The notes below the pieces were generated by a model, which saw only the letters and a program-made list of their open reading frames with translations, searched no databases and was not told the DNA's origin. This document shows, piece after piece, positions 1-12,031 of a stretch of 64,000 nt of DNA. Origin of the DNA: Anas platyrhynchos (lineage: Eukaryota; Chordata; Aves; Anseriformes; Anatidae); contig NC_092590.1 of the NCBI RefSeq assembly GCF_047663525.1, positions 55,574,001-55,638,000 on the forward strand, given 5' to 3'. Both the position numbers and the translations under genes were made by a program. How positions within the stretch are numbered: position 1 is the stretch's first letter; each line of letters opens with the position of its first letter.

Positions 1-861
1 AAGTCAGGGCAACTTGACTTTTTCCAGGTTCTGTGCCTGAGCTAATGTGCCATCAGGAAATGCAGGGACTTGGTCCTACTTCAAAGTCCAGTTGAAACTC
101 AGAGGTGAATGTGAGCCATTATCTTCCTCACACTCTTTTTCTGAGAGCCCTTCCTTTGTTTACTCACTCCTGAAACAAAACTTATCTGCCACCCTGTTCA
201 GACTACAAAGAAATTGATTTTCCTTCCCCTTTCATCACTTGCATTTTTTCAACTACCACCTTATCTCCAGCTTGAAAGCTGGGATAAGTTTGTGTCTTCA
301 TCTGAGTATAGCTCTAGGCTTCCACTGAGAGCACTACAGAGCATGCTTTAGCATCTAGTGAGAACAGCAATCCTGCTTCATGGATTTAGCTTCAGTATAG
401 GTAGCTTTGAAAGGTCTGCAGTCAGTAATTACCCATCTTTGTAATATAATTTTTTATATTGCAAGATCCCAATCAAGACTAGGGATTACAAATTTGCTGG
501 CTAAAAATGTCTAGGGTTTCGACAAGTATTTTCATCACTGATGTTCTAATTGTATGAAGTAGATGTGGATGTAAACAGGAAAGTATTTTTTTTCCATGGC
601 TAATAAAAATAAATGTAGAAAAAAGTGAGTGTAATATGGTGTCTGATTTAAAAGGTAAGAAATGTATCATTGAATGTCTGATGATCTCTGAATTTGGCTT
701 CTATCTTGCTCAATTTCACAAAATAAAAGCCTTAAAATATATGTTCATCATCGTTGATGGGTAATATTGTTCACTAATTAGTATATGAATCTTTTTAAAG
801 TACAGTAGGAGTGGGAGAATTTACAAAGTCAACCGTGTCAAATTTCTGAAGAAACATTGCT

Positions 862-899
862 AAATATATTTATATATATTATATATATACACACATATC
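862..899. repeat. AT-rich simple repeat with short CA end
   Basis: Alternating TA steps are interrupted by TTT and ATT and end in acacacat. This is a simple low-complexity tract with no coding signal. Confidence 0.8.
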
Positions 900-989
900 A
901 TTATGTTCCCCAAGCTCGCAAAGAAAGCAAAACTATTCTGTTTTGATACATATTCAAATAGTGAAGGGGTACCTCCATCTGTAATGGAG

Positions 990-1020
990 TCTTATTCTAC
1001 CATTTTTTGCTAGAATAAGA
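990..1020. repeat. Inverted repeat, 10-bp arms
   Basis: TCTTATTCTA at 990-999 is the exact reverse complement of TAGAATAAGA at 1011-1020, with an 11-nt spacer. In a 64-kb AT-rich window, an arm of this length is only mildly notable. Confidence 0.7.
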
Positions 1021-2643
1021 AAGACAATGCTCTGCTCAGTGGTAGAGAGTCCCTAATCCTTTCTCTTCCCTGAAAATGATAAATTACTACTGTGTATTTA
1101 TTGCAGTTTTTCATTATCTTTACTGCATGCCCTTTAACTCATTGATAGGTAATTAATAATAAATTTGGGTTTGGGATTATTTTCATTTGTAACATTACTC
1201 TTGGGGAATCGTAGCCAATCTGGACTGTACCTGACCTGATTTTCCAAGTTATTCTTAAGAGCAAGGTTATCACCCTTCAGGCTTCTCAAGCTGAGTTGAA
1301 CATTAATGTTTTCTAAGTAAGGACCACAATTAAAATTCCTGCATCCTATTTTTTTTTCTTAATTGCATTTAGGTGGCTACTCAAGTAGCTAACCAAGAAA
1401 GTTAGTTTTGTGATCTGGCCTCATAACCTTTTGCACTTGCACTTTTGCTCTGACGTAACAAGAAGCACAATGCTATCTTTGTCAAAAGTACAGCCATGTC
1501 CTTGAAAACTATCAAAATCACTTACCCATTCCTTAAATCATTGCAGACTCACATGCATGCACACGTGCACACATCCATGAGGGTAAAAGGCTTCGCTCGT
1601 TTAGTAGGAGTCATTGAAATGCCGCTTGTTATTAAATGCAACTTTAAAATGTGCCTAATAACAATAATCTCTACTGAACTTTCAGATGCACTTTTTGTGC
1701 ATCGTTTGTATTAACATGCCTCCTCATTTTTGTGCTGTGAAACTAGTGAGCCACACCTTGCTGACATTAAGGGAAGGCAGAGCACTAATTGTGTGGCTGG
1801 AACTTGGGGAGAACAATTACAGTGACTCCCAGGATGCTTTCAGTGATACACAAAGCGGAGCATCAAAGCGTTTCCCTTTGTTTCACATTCCCACAAAGCA
1901 AAGCCATAGATTTGCTTGATGTATGGTAGTTTTTTTCCCCCTTCTGTGCTGCCTGGAGCTTCCTGCTGTTGTCCCTGTTCTCTGTTTTCATCCCCGTGCC
2001 CCAGAGACCGGTGGTGCCTCTGCCACGAATTGTTTACAGGTAACATGTGCTGCATGTGGCCGTGCAACTCGGTGCCCTTCAGAAAATCCTCCAGCTCCCC
2101 TTTCTCCTCTGGCAGTAGGGCTGGGTGCCAGCAGCTCCTCACTTCTCATGCTCCAGCCACCTCAGCTGTGTAAGAGGCACAACGCTGCCTTGCAGGGTTC
2201 TTTAGGGTAGCTTGCAATACAGGGCAGTGTGATCTGGATGTGGCAGGAAAGGCAGGCTTTGGAGTGGTTTCCCAAAGCAGTCATTAGTAATCAGGAATGA
2301 ATCAATACAGCATAACCCACTGTGCTTCCAAAAGAAGTTATGCATCCATTCCTCTGTGTCCAGAAATGTGCAGCTGACCCTGTAAGCACTGCTGCCGTAG
2401 CCCAAATTGTAGTAGTTCGAGCTTTTAACTTTGGAGGTCCCCAGAGATGGTGGCATCACAAATGGAGAATTCCTGAGGAAGGGAGAGCCAGCCTCCTCTC
2501 CGGATCAAGAGAAGGTGGATAGAGACTACTCAGAAGTTGTGAAGCTGTAAACCAGCTGTAACCCCCTCTGCTGAAGAGAAGAGCGTTTGTGAAACCAGTG
2601 GTAGTGGCCAGAGCCAATTGGGGGAAAAAAAAAAGGTTGCAAG

Positions 2644-2645
2644 AA

Positions 2646-2676
<31 letters not shown>

Positions 2677-2690
2677 AATTAATAAAAAGG
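2644..2690. repeat. AATA / AAT microsatellite
   Basis: AATA units pass into AAT units and then into degenerate A/T sequence. It is a simple repeat. Confidence 0.85.
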
Positions 2691-4844
2691 AAATGATCCA
2701 TACACCTCTTATTGGGGCCATATTCAATCAAGGTGCTAGAAGAAAGTTCAACAATTTGAGAGGTGGAAGTCTCATAGGCCAACAGAGTCTTTGCAAGTTG
2801 AAAGATGTGATGTTTGTGCTTCCTTGGGCCAGCTTCAGTGAAGTTAGCTCTTCACTGCTTGCAATGCCCATGCCATCCAGATCTTGCTGTCCTGTTGCCC
2901 AGACATTTAATTCCATGACAAATAAATGAAAGTCATACCTTGCAACCTTTTTCTGTCCCTGTGTATGGTGAATTTCAAGTTATCACTAAAGTAGGCCCAG
3001 AAATTTCTGTTGGTTGATCCCAGTTAGTTAGTAAATCTCTCTGCCTATCTCTGTGTATGCAGTGTGATATTATAAAAATAAACTCTCTTCCTCTATTTAC
3101 CTGTAACTCTTTGTCTTTGCATCTTTTACCTGCATGTCACTACGGCCCTACTTTGAAGTCTTGGACTAGAGCTAATCCTGTGGTGATTTCCAGAGGATCT
3201 GTGGTACATAAAGGAGTTGCAAATGGTGCCAAATGTGGCTAGTAACTGCTCGATTTCATGAGGAGGTTGAATGAGATGTGATGAAGAAGGCTCTAATCCA
3301 ATGCATCCTTCAGATGTGTCCTTAGGAAGTAGGAGAGGCTTCTCATTTGGAGAACCGAGGCAGACCTGTGCTGTAATCTTGTACAACCAAATGTAAGCAC
3401 CTGACGTTGTGCTCAGAAATCTGCAGGCCTCATTTCCTATGTGTTTAAATTGTCTGTGGTCTGCTGATAGTGAAGTAGAAGACCCATATTACATGATTAT
3501 GGAAGATTTATCTAAAAATATGAATTTATTTAAGTATTCTAGTATCATACAAAAAAGGCATGGCTTGACAAGGAAAGAGAATAAGATGAGGACTAGTATT
3601 ATTTCACCAGTGTGATGTATGCCTGGTAAGAACTGTGTTTCTAGTAAAGTTTTGAAATTCAGTTGCAAGGCAGAATTACCTAAACAGTGAAAGTTCAATT
3701 TTGCATTTTGAATTTTACATTTAATTTTTTTATTTTCCATTCTGAATCAACCCAGCACAGCTCTAGTGGAATAGAAATTTTGAATTAGACCTAGTCTTCA
3801 TTTCATATTTTCTTTTTGCAGATATGTGGCATCTGCTATAAAAAATTGTGCTTGATGATACTTGTTATTTTAGAGATTTCATTTTCTCATTGCATTTAAA
3901 CTTATTCCTTCTGGATTCAGCCAGCAGGTAGGCAAGTGGTCAGGCAGAGAGGGAAGTGAAGGGGTGTCAGTGCTTACATTCTGTTTATCATAGCCCAAAA
4001 AAGAGGTGAAAGAAAGATCTTGTCATCCCTTAGGCCATGGTTCTGAGGACATTTCCCCTGGTGACTTGTGCTGGTGAAAACTCCATCTCATCCCCACAAA
4101 GAGTTTCACAAAATTCCCTGAAATACTGCAGTGTTTGGGACATTTCAGCTCTTCAAATCTGGTGGGGTCTTGAAAATAATTAAGTCACTTTAAGTCAAAA
4201 TTCAGGAATATTTGGTCAACATTATATTATGGCAAAAATTTCCTCATGACATAACAACCCCATAAGCAAGGAAAGACTGTTATACTACTAGTTAAAGTAA
4301 CACTATGCCTGTATGTAAATAAGAAATGTTAGCTTGCCTGACTTGCTCAAGGACCTGTGAAAGCACTTGTGTAGCAAAGCTCCCATTGACCGTGTGTGAC
4401 CAGGAGTGATACCTTGGGGCAGGAAACCTCTCACCCGCCTGTGTATACTGGACACATTTACACATGCAGTTTTCTGAACATGGTCTCACCTGCATTTTTT
4501 GGGCCCTCATTTTGCCTGACATTGTTAGATCCAGCACACACTCTTCTTCCATCAGACTAAACCCCAGCTATATTTACCTTCCCGAATTTGTGTAGGATGA
4601 TGCAGGAGGTGCTATAAGACCTTTGCTACTCCATTGGATTGGAGGAATCTGTCCTAGAGCTGTCTTTGAATAGTTTGCTTGTCTGCATTCACCATCTATC
4701 TTTCAACAATCAGCACAAAAGGAGAGAAGCCAAGTAATGCTGCTGGTTAGAAGTTTCCCCTATTGTTCAGTGAAAATGAGCACATAGCCTAAAGCTAGTG
4801 AAGCAGTCTGAGGCGCATGGTTACAGTCTGCAAAACCATAGCTT

Positions 4845-4879
4845 AAAAAAAAAAAAAAAAAAAGGAAAAAAAAAAAAAA

Positions 4880-4912
<33 letters not shown>

Positions 4913-4920
4913 GGAGAGAT
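4845..4920. repeat. Poly-A followed by (GA)n tract
   Basis: Two A runs of about 15-20 nt, separated by GG, pass into about ten GA dinucleotides and then degenerate purine sequence. The + strand is almost all purine. A retroposon tail is possible, but no retroposon body is visible upstream. Confidence 0.85.
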
Positions 4921-5655
4921 AAAAAGAAAGGAAAAGAGTAACAGCACTTTTTTTTTTATAGCCCTGAGAAGTAACTTAATAGACTAGGTCTTGTATGTCT
5001 TAAGTTTTTCTTTACTGAGGCTTCCTCAAATACTTTACAAATGCTTTCTTTAGCTGGGGAATTTGACACTATTGTTTAATACAATTATGTGGTTGCAACA
5101 CTGAAAAGTAATGTTTTTTTACAATGAGGGATTTTTTTGTGCGGTTGTGTTTTCATTGTTTGATGTAGGTGAGGTGATCTATACCCAGGTCAATGCTTTG
5201 GAATGCTTTAAAAATGTTTTAAAAAAAAGAAAGACAGAGAGAAAGAAAACCCCACCTTCTAGATTTCCTATATATTAGATCTCTTTTACTCCATTGCAAA
5301 ATGCCAAGAACCTAAACAAAAGCCTGTCTATCTATAAACAGAGCTAACAGGCCAAAGAGGGCCCTGCTGAGCTTTCATTCACCTGCTTTGTTTGTCTCTC
5401 GTCCTTCATGAGAACCATATTTCTGTCAGTCATGTACTTTATCAGATTGGCTGGTTGGCTATGGGTATACTCAATGCCTGCAGAAAAAGCAAAGAATGAT
5501 CATTTTAAAGCTTTAGGTAAAGAAAATACTATGTATTACGTACCACTCTTGGTTACAATTACCCTGTTACCTAAGTGGGTTATATCATTATTATGGGATA
5601 TGGCTCATTATGAGGAAGAGAAGGTTACTTCCCTGTAACATGAAGTTTGTGAGCT

Positions 5656-5679
5656 GTTTGTTTTGTTTTGTTTTGTTTC
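5656..5679. repeat. (TTTTG)n microsatellite
   Basis: About four to five TTTTG units, ending in TTTC. Confidence 0.8.
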
Positions 5680-6144
5680 TGCAGAGCATTAGTAAGTCTA
5701 ACTTAACAGGCCATAAAAAAAGCCATGCAAATAATTTTTAACAGCTTTGTATTGAATAGAAAGTGTATAAATTTGAAGGGTGTCCTCTGGCCTCTTCATT
5801 ACATTGTCAGAGTTCATGTAGTTCATGTTCTGCTGAGAACTCACAGAGGCAGCTGCTGCTTCTGAGCAGCTCTGCCATGCCATCGAAGTAATAAAACAGT
5901 ACTAATATTCACTCTGAAAATCAGATGGGGTAGGGAAAAGGAAAAGAGAGCTTTTAACTTTGTATCTCTCCCTTCCAGTTCTTTCCAGCCAGCTTTTTCC
6001 ACCTCAGAGAAGGAAAGCAAGAGGCTTGTCCTACTGTTCCCTACGATCACACCACAGAGTTCATAGGAGGTCACCTGGGACAGCACCAGGGCAGAAAGGA
6101 CTTTGCATGGCCTGCCAAAGGGTTTGAGGGGATATTTAGACACT

Positions 6145-6183
6145 TAAAAACAAAACAAAACAAAACAAAACAAAACAAAAAAG
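6145..6183. repeat. (AAAAC)n microsatellite
   Basis: About six AAAAC units. This is the reverse-complement unit of the TTTTG tracts on either side. Confidence 0.85.
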
Positions 6184-6737
6184 ACTCCTTATCTTAGCAG
6201 CTGTAGCTTTGCAGGAACCCCCAGCCAGCCTCCTCCTGGCCCTGGCCACGCTGGTCACACGTGCCACCAGGAAGAGGAGGTTGCACTGGGGACGTTGGTG
6301 GCTGTGGGCCTGCATCCACAACTCATCCTCACATGTCCCACAACTCTCGGCTTGCTCCAGCTGGGCTGTACCTGCCATTCCTTCTTCTGTAGGGTGGGCT
6401 TGAGTCTGGACACCTCTGTGCTCTTACTGCATGTGCCACCAGCAAGGGGACATTTAGAATAAGGGGATTTCCAGGGTTTTATATATCCCTCTAAGCCTTT
6501 TCCCTTCTCTCTTGATTTTACCAGTTTCTGTTTGTATTTCTTTCCTTCAGAAGTTTTACATCCCTAAACAAGCATCATTCATGTCTGCTAGTAACAGTTT
6601 GGTGAGCAACCCAAGGAAGAATATAAGACTTTTCAGAAAGGCTGTGTGGTTTTCTGTTTTTTTCTTGACAAAGGTAATAGCTAGTATTTGGCTTCAAAAC
6701 ACCAGGCTAGAATGCATAAAAGAAAAATATAGCAGCA

Positions 6738-6738
6738 G

Positions 6739-6769
<31 letters not shown>

Positions 6770-6810
6770 TGTTTGGTTTGGGTTTTGTTTTGTTTTGTTT
6801 TATTTTTTTC
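6738..6810. repeat. Imperfect (TTTTG)n / (TTTTTG)n repeat
   Basis: TTTTG and TTTTTG units are interrupted by GGTTTGGG and the tract ends in a T run. The phenylalanine/valine/cysteine-rich open frame across it is an artefact of the repeat. Confidence 0.85.
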
Positions 6811-8423
6811 CAGAATGCCTTTCTCTTTAGGTAATACAAGTGAGGTCAGCTTCCAAACATGAGGTTTGTATAAGCAGAAGACTAATGGCCCAGAGCTGAG
6901 TAGTCTGTGTTGAAGACATCAGGTTCAGCTGGAAGGAGTTTGCATCTGGATGTGTAAGTCAGCTGAGACTCAGGAAGACAGTTGTCCAATATGAAGACTT
7001 TGAGACACTTAATGTTGAGACAGCACTGCTGGATCTTTCTGTTCTTCAAGACATCAGAAACTGCTTGGAGTTGGAGAATATATGTGCAAATTACAAGTGG
7101 TCACATTTGACTGCACTGGGTTTTCAGTTCTTGTATCAGCCCCGCAGGTTCAGTTTGTACCTGTACTGCTTGCTGGAGTTTGACTGGTGCATGCCCTTTG
7201 CAAGACCTCACAGTTAAATGCATGGCTAGCTCTTCATTATTATAATGTTTTTAAATATAGGGTGGCATTATATAAATGAACTGCCTTACTCAGCAGTTTT
7301 CCACAAATAATAGGCACTTTATTAAAAAAATTCCAGATCAGCTTACAGCTTAACCCTAGTCATTGACAACCATCATTAACAACAAACGACTACTTTTCAG
7401 GGAATGGGGCTGGTGCATAACATTGAAAGATCAAGTCTGTGACTGACATACTTTTTAAAGATCCTCAAAATTAGATACCTCAAATATCCTTGCAGAGTGA
7501 TGGTTTAAACACCTCCTCTCTGAGGTCTTGCATGAGTTAGGAGGAAAGTCGTTTGTTGAGTCGCAGATCCTCTTATTGATGTAGTTTGAAATAGTTGGGA
7601 TATTTCATTGCTGGCATAGTTTATAAACTGAGGAAAATAGTCTATAGATAGTATATGGTCTAATAGACAGCAAAGAATTCTTTTGCTGGTATCGTTGCCA
7701 ACCAACTGGCTTCTTCTTGCACAGGGTAAGTCATTAATTTTGCACTTCTTACAACATAGCTAAGCTGTCAAGAGCTTTAAGCACCATCTGTGCCTGTACT
7801 TACTTAAAAGATAAAGCAGGAACATCACAAAATCCTGAGAATATGAGGGGAAAAAAAAGTGATGCAAATGATTCAGAGTACCTAGTAGCCCTTGCAATAT
7901 GCCATCCTCCAAAATCAGCCTTTGTTCCAAGCATCTGCAAATAAAATGTAGCCCATAGGCCTCGTTTTCTTATTAAATGAAATGGTTTGACTGAAGCAGG
8001 CTGTAATATGGCCATGTTTTGGATAACCCAAAGGTAGATGGACTTCCAACTCTTTTTTTTCTGATGGAAGGGCCATACTAGTGGTGGGATTGTTGCTTGG
8101 CAGTGTGGCTGCAAGAGGAACTGATGGGGAGGGACCTGTGGGCTGAAGGTAAATTAATCTAAAAAAAAAACTTCTGTAGTTCAGAGTTTAGGAAACTTGT
8201 GTATTTATGCAAGTATTGATCTCTGCATCCCTTCACCAAGAACTGATATAAATGAATGGGGAAGGCATTCATTTCTTCACAGGAAAGAACTGCTTTTTTG
8301 CTGCAATGGAAGCATGGCCTCAGCACTGCGAAGGATGGATTTTTCTGCCTTCTGCAAAATAAAGCCAGCAATCCCCATTAGCTCAAGGTAGTGGCTGCCC
8401 TTCATGGTTTTTCTCTTTTCCAG

Positions 8424-8573
8424 CAAAGCCTCGCTCCTGGAGACATCTTGTTCTTGCAGTTGTCCTGGCAGCCAAGGGGACAAAATGGCCGTTCGCTGGC
8501 TGCTGGGCCTGCTCCTAGCAGGCTGCTGGTGCTACCCTGCACCAGGCCTTACCCCCAGGCCTGGCAGTTGCTG
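8424..8573 (+). other. Candidate exon, 150 bp (unverified)
   Basis: A pyrimidine-rich run ending in ttttccag (to 8423) gives a plausible acceptor, and TG|gtaact at 8574 gives a moderate donor. The 150 bp between them contain an ATG at 8485 in a strong Kozak context (A at -3, G at +4). The frame opened there encodes a signal-peptide-like stretch (see 8485-8577). I do not recognise the gene and saw no companion exon. Splice-like pairs at this spacing are common by chance. Confidence 0.18.
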
Positions 8574-8577
8574 GTAA
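8485..8577 (+). CDS. 30-codon frame resembling a secretory signal peptide (hypothetical)
   Basis: The frame starts MAVRWLLGLLLAGCWC. A short n-region with one arginine is followed by a run of about 11 hydrophobic residues rich in leucine, then small/cysteine residues suited to signal peptidase, then a proline-rich piece (YPAPGLTPRPG), ending at TAA 8575-8577. It could be a complete 30-residue micropeptide. It could also be a first coding exon if the donor at 8574 is used, since splicing there would remove the stop. The ATG context (acaaaATGg) is close to vertebrate consensus. Nothing upstream or downstream names a gene, so chance remains the leading alternative. Confidence 0.15.
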   Translation: MAVRWLLGLLLAGCWCYPAPGLTPRPGSCW

Positions 8578-8680
8578 CTCTTGAATCCACCATTTTCTCT
8601 TGAAATGCACAGAGAGGAAAAAACACTGCTCTTCTCACAATTTTTCTTCCTGAAGTTGGTGGAAAATTATAAGTAAATTT

Positions 8681-8712
8681 ACATATATATATATATTTAT
8701 ATATATATATTT
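8681..8712. repeat. (AT)n microsatellite
   Basis: About 14 AT dinucleotides, interrupted once by TTT. Confidence 0.9.
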
Positions 8713-10029
8713 TGGAATAGGATATGAAACCATGCTGCCATTGCTGCACTTAATCCTAATTCAAATTGCTTTTGCTAACTAATAAGTAATTTTAAGAAAG
8801 TTTACTTCCAAACATTGGTACCAGGTAATTACAGTGCCTGCATACTTCAGCCTTATAGGCTACAGCTTCTGATCACACTCCGTAACAAGTGTATAAGGCC
8901 AATCATATTTGTTTTCAAAGTTCTTTTGTAAGAAATTATAACATTATGTCACAGTATAGATGAGATTTCTAAGCTTTATGTACATAATCTTCCTTTTTTT
9001 TTTTTCTAAATCAGTAATAATATTTTCAACTTTTAATTGTATGCATTCTCCCATTTTAGAAATATGACAACAGGCCAACCGAGCACCTGAAAAAAGCACA
9101 GCTCTCTTTCTGCCTGTCTTTGTGAAAGGTTTTATATGCTGACAGAACACAGGCTGTTACCTTCCTGGCATATTTTCATTTACAGAGTTTCTAGAGATAT
9201 ATTCTAAACATATATTCCTTATTTAGAAAGAGGTAAAAGTTTTGTCCAAAGAGCAACTAGCCACTCTGAATATTTGCCTCTTTCCCCAAGTGTGCTTCTT
9301 CACGCTTGCCCAGTTTCCTCTACAGCAACAGTAAAGCAACCAATTCCTATTAAATTGTTGTATTTGCTTTTTGTCTCTTCATCAGGAAATCTCTTCTCTT
9401 GGTTTATATGACACGTTTTATGCAAGATAGCATTTTCTTCCCCTCTAAACAAGGGTTAAAAAAATGGCCAGTACAAGACAAAATAAATCAGATCTCTAAA
9501 TACCTCTGGAAAGCCAGATTCTTCCTCTGACACCTTAAAGCTTCATCTCTGGCCATGGCCTAGCATATCTCCACTGTGCTTGTTTGCTTACATCCTCCCT
9601 GTGTGTATTTTCACCATGAGCTAGAGATTGTCCCACAGGGGAGGTGATGCAACATGCAAGTGCAGCATCCCTTCTGTGACTGGCAGAGCTGTGTTTGTCT
9701 CCCCATGCTCCCAGTCTCCACCAGTGATGACTCCAGTTCTGTTTATTGTGGGGAATCAACACAGATCTATTTGCTGTCTAGTAGCCTCAATTCTCCGAGA
9801 TTACTCCCAACTGTAGGAGTTGTCCCAAAACATCTCCACTGCGGTGACTGCGTTAGCCAGCACCTCTTTGAAGTGCAGGCTCCAGGTGATTGACTTCCAA
9901 GTAAGTGGAGCTGAATGGGTTTAGGCAGATTAACATTCTAGCGGTGAGTGGCAGTCATTCCAGGGAGCTAAATCAAATTCTCAAGTGCTCATTAGCAACA
10001 GGGAAAAAAAACATAGTTTGAGAACATAA

Positions 10030-10450
10030 AAAAGCAGCGCATAATGGAGAGATTTGGAGGAAGCTGTTTTCTTCATTAGACTTTTTCATTGATGGCCATC
10101 TCCTTTAAACACCGGGTCATGTGGCACTGCTGCCTAGCATTTTTTTTATAACACAAAGCATGAAGGTGCGGTTGAACCAGGTTCACTCCAAGTTCAGAAT
10201 CAGCCTGGGAAGGTGTGTGTCGCACAACATGCATTAGCAATACTGTATTTCAGCAGCAGGGTGAAAATTGCTGCAGCTGCCATTTGCTGTCCAGTGTTAG
10301 AAGGAGTATTAAACGCCCCTGAGAAACAAAATAAAAGCCTGCTGTGATGATTTCACTTGGGTCATCCAGGGCACTGCGTGTGCTCATAATAATTTGTCTG
10401 TTTGGAGTGTCCTAATAGGACATAATTGCATAAATTGTCATGTGGGGGAG
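10030..10450. promoter_or_regulatory. Candidate conserved non-coding element
   Basis: This block is free of simple repeats and combines an E-box within GCTGCAGCTGCC (near 10271), a perfect 15-bp palindrome TGTCCTAATAGGACA (10408-10422) and AT-rich homeodomain/POU-like cores (CATAATTGCATAAATTG, about 10421-10437). The texture resembles amniote developmental enhancers. That is an inference from motif density; no conservation could be measured. Confidence 0.2.
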
Positions 10451-11397
10451 GTAGAGAGGATGTTCACTGCTTAGCAATCCAGACTAGAAATACTGCTCTG
10501 GCTCAGGGCATGCAGGGACAGCGGTTTCACCGCAGGGTTGTAAAGGTGCGTCACTGCTAGCCATGTCCAAACAACATGCTGCTGATATCTATGCAGCACT
10601 GAAAAGCGTTGTGCCTGGTTCCTGGTGCCCTCAGCAGCCACCCCATGCACCCCCTGCCCTCCAGCCTCCCCCCCAGCACTGGCCTCAGCTTTGGGTGGCC
10701 CATGGAGCAAGCATGAACCATGGGCCTGAGCCTTACCAGTGAGTGGAGTAGTTTACATTAATTAAAAATATTTACTGTTTTTTCTTAAGCTTGTTTTCCC
10801 AGAGTTCTTGGAGTTGTGCAAACAGATTTTTTTAGTTTAGGCAACAGCACTGCAAAAGTTCACCTGTTCTCACTAAAAACATAGTAAAAGGCATAACCAG
10901 GAAAGTTTGAAATGATTTACAATTTGTTCTATTGAAGTAAAATCAGCTCTAACTGGTTAAGGTTTTCTATGCCCAGTGCAGTGTTGGGGAAACCCCAATT
11001 ACTTTTCCCATGTCAGAAACAGCAGAGGCAAATCCTGCCTCATATCTCACTCTTGCTGCTTGGTGCGGTCCTAGAAATATTTTCTCAGCTTCATGCTGAG
11101 ATAATGAATCTAAAACACGGTGGTGAGCAGACCCTGGGCTGTACCCAGTGTCTATGATGGCCTGAAGGAGAGGAGGGAATCAATGTGGGAGCAGGGACAG
11201 CCAGGCCATCGGTGCAGGCTGTGCCTTTCTGTTATGGGCTGGCTATTGGTGGCTGGCTGGGGGTTTTGTAGCATGAACATCTGTACGCACTCAAGGGATA
11301 ACTATTGAGATAGAAAGCCACGATGTGTTCAAGCTGCACTGGTATAGTCTCATGCTTCTGCAACCCAGTCACATAATGTGAATCAGATTTGGATGCC

Positions 11398-11738
11398 TGA
11401 TGGAAAGCCTAGCAGAGAAGGACCTGGGTGTCCTGGTGGGCACCGAGTTGAATGTGAGCCTGCAAAGTGCCCTTGCTGCAAAGAAGGTATCATGGGCTGT
11501 GGTAGCAGGTCCAGCAGGTCGAGGGAGGCCGTCCTTCCCCTCTGCTCAGCACTGGTGTGGCTGCATCTTGAGTGCAGGGCCCTGTTCTGGGCTCCCCAGA
11601 ACAAGAGAAGCATGGACATACTGGAGAGAGTCCAACAAAGGGCCACCAAGATGGTCAAAGAACTGGAGCATCTCTCCAGTCAGGAATGGCTGAGAGAGCT
11701 GGGCCTCTTCAGCCTGGAGAAGAGGAGGCTTAGATTTA
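11398..11738 (+). mobile_element. CR1 LINE fragment, internal part, 3' end missing
   Basis: The sequence follows the 3' part of the avian CR1 reverse-transcriptase region. It starts at agcagagaaggacctgggtg, passes through a gtccttcccctctgctcagc segment and the block gagagtccaacaaagggcca, and ends at agcctggagaagaggaggct. Typical copies continue for about 400 bp to an ATTCTATGA tail. Here the match stops at about 11738 and unrelated sequence follows, so the 3' portion was lost after insertion. The 176-codon open frame crossing it is a decayed remnant in a mixed frame, not a gene. Confidence 0.85.
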
Positions 11739-11993
11739 AATCAGGCACCCACAGCAGGCCCTCTGCTCCTGTTCTCTGGGGCTGCATTTCCTTCCCCCCC
11801 GTGCCCTCACCTACCCTGGTGCTTGGCGTAAGCAAATCTGAGCCTCTGCACAGAGACACCATTGCCAGGGGGAAGCACAGGGGTACTCTGGTAACGGAGT
11901 CACCATGAGGCCTGGAGGCAGTTTGTTGAACATGTTCCTCTGACCAGAACCCACATTTATAATGCTTCTAGAAAGCTTCTTTAGCTGGGTAGG

Positions 11994-12029
<36 letters not shown>
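11994..12029. repeat. Poly-A, 36 nt
   Basis: Uninterrupted A homopolymer. It is the longest in the window. Confidence 0.95.

Positions 12030-12031
<2 letters not shown>

Larger units (their letters stand above)
1..4844. other. Gene-free AT-rich DNA, left end
   Basis: I see no supportable gene here. The open frames are at most about 108 codons, overlap on both strands and show no recognisable domain. The stretch holds an AT-rich microsatellite at 862-899, a 10-bp inverted repeat at 990-1020, a short alternating purine/pyrimidine run near 1550-1572, and an AATA/AAT array at 2644-2690. The rest appears to be unique bird intergenic or intronic sequence. I did not recognise any CR1 tail in it. 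Confidence 0.6.
4921..8423. other. Gene-free stretch with TTTTG/AAAAC repeats
   Basis: I see no gene. The stretch contains pentanucleotide repeats at 5656-5679, 6145-6183 and 6738-6810. A short GC-richer piece at about 6200-6390 has open frames on both strands, as GC-rich DNA tends to. No CR1 element or exon is recognisable. Confidence 0.55.
8578..11397. other. Gene-free stretch
   Basis: No gene is supported. The stretch holds an AT microsatellite at 8681-8712, an isolated donor-like site (tccaa|gtaagtg) near 9900, and a conserved-looking non-coding block at about 10030-10450 (listed separately). The remainder looks like unique sequence. Confidence 0.55.

Noticed and set aside
11378-11908. 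176-codon open frame over the CR1 fragment
   Set aside because: It is a decayed mobile-element remnant that then runs out into non-CR1 sequence.
11994-12029. Poly-A as the tail of a processed pseudogene
   Set aside because: No recognisable mRNA-like body precedes it, and bird CR1 machinery rarely makes poly-A-tailed pseudogenes.
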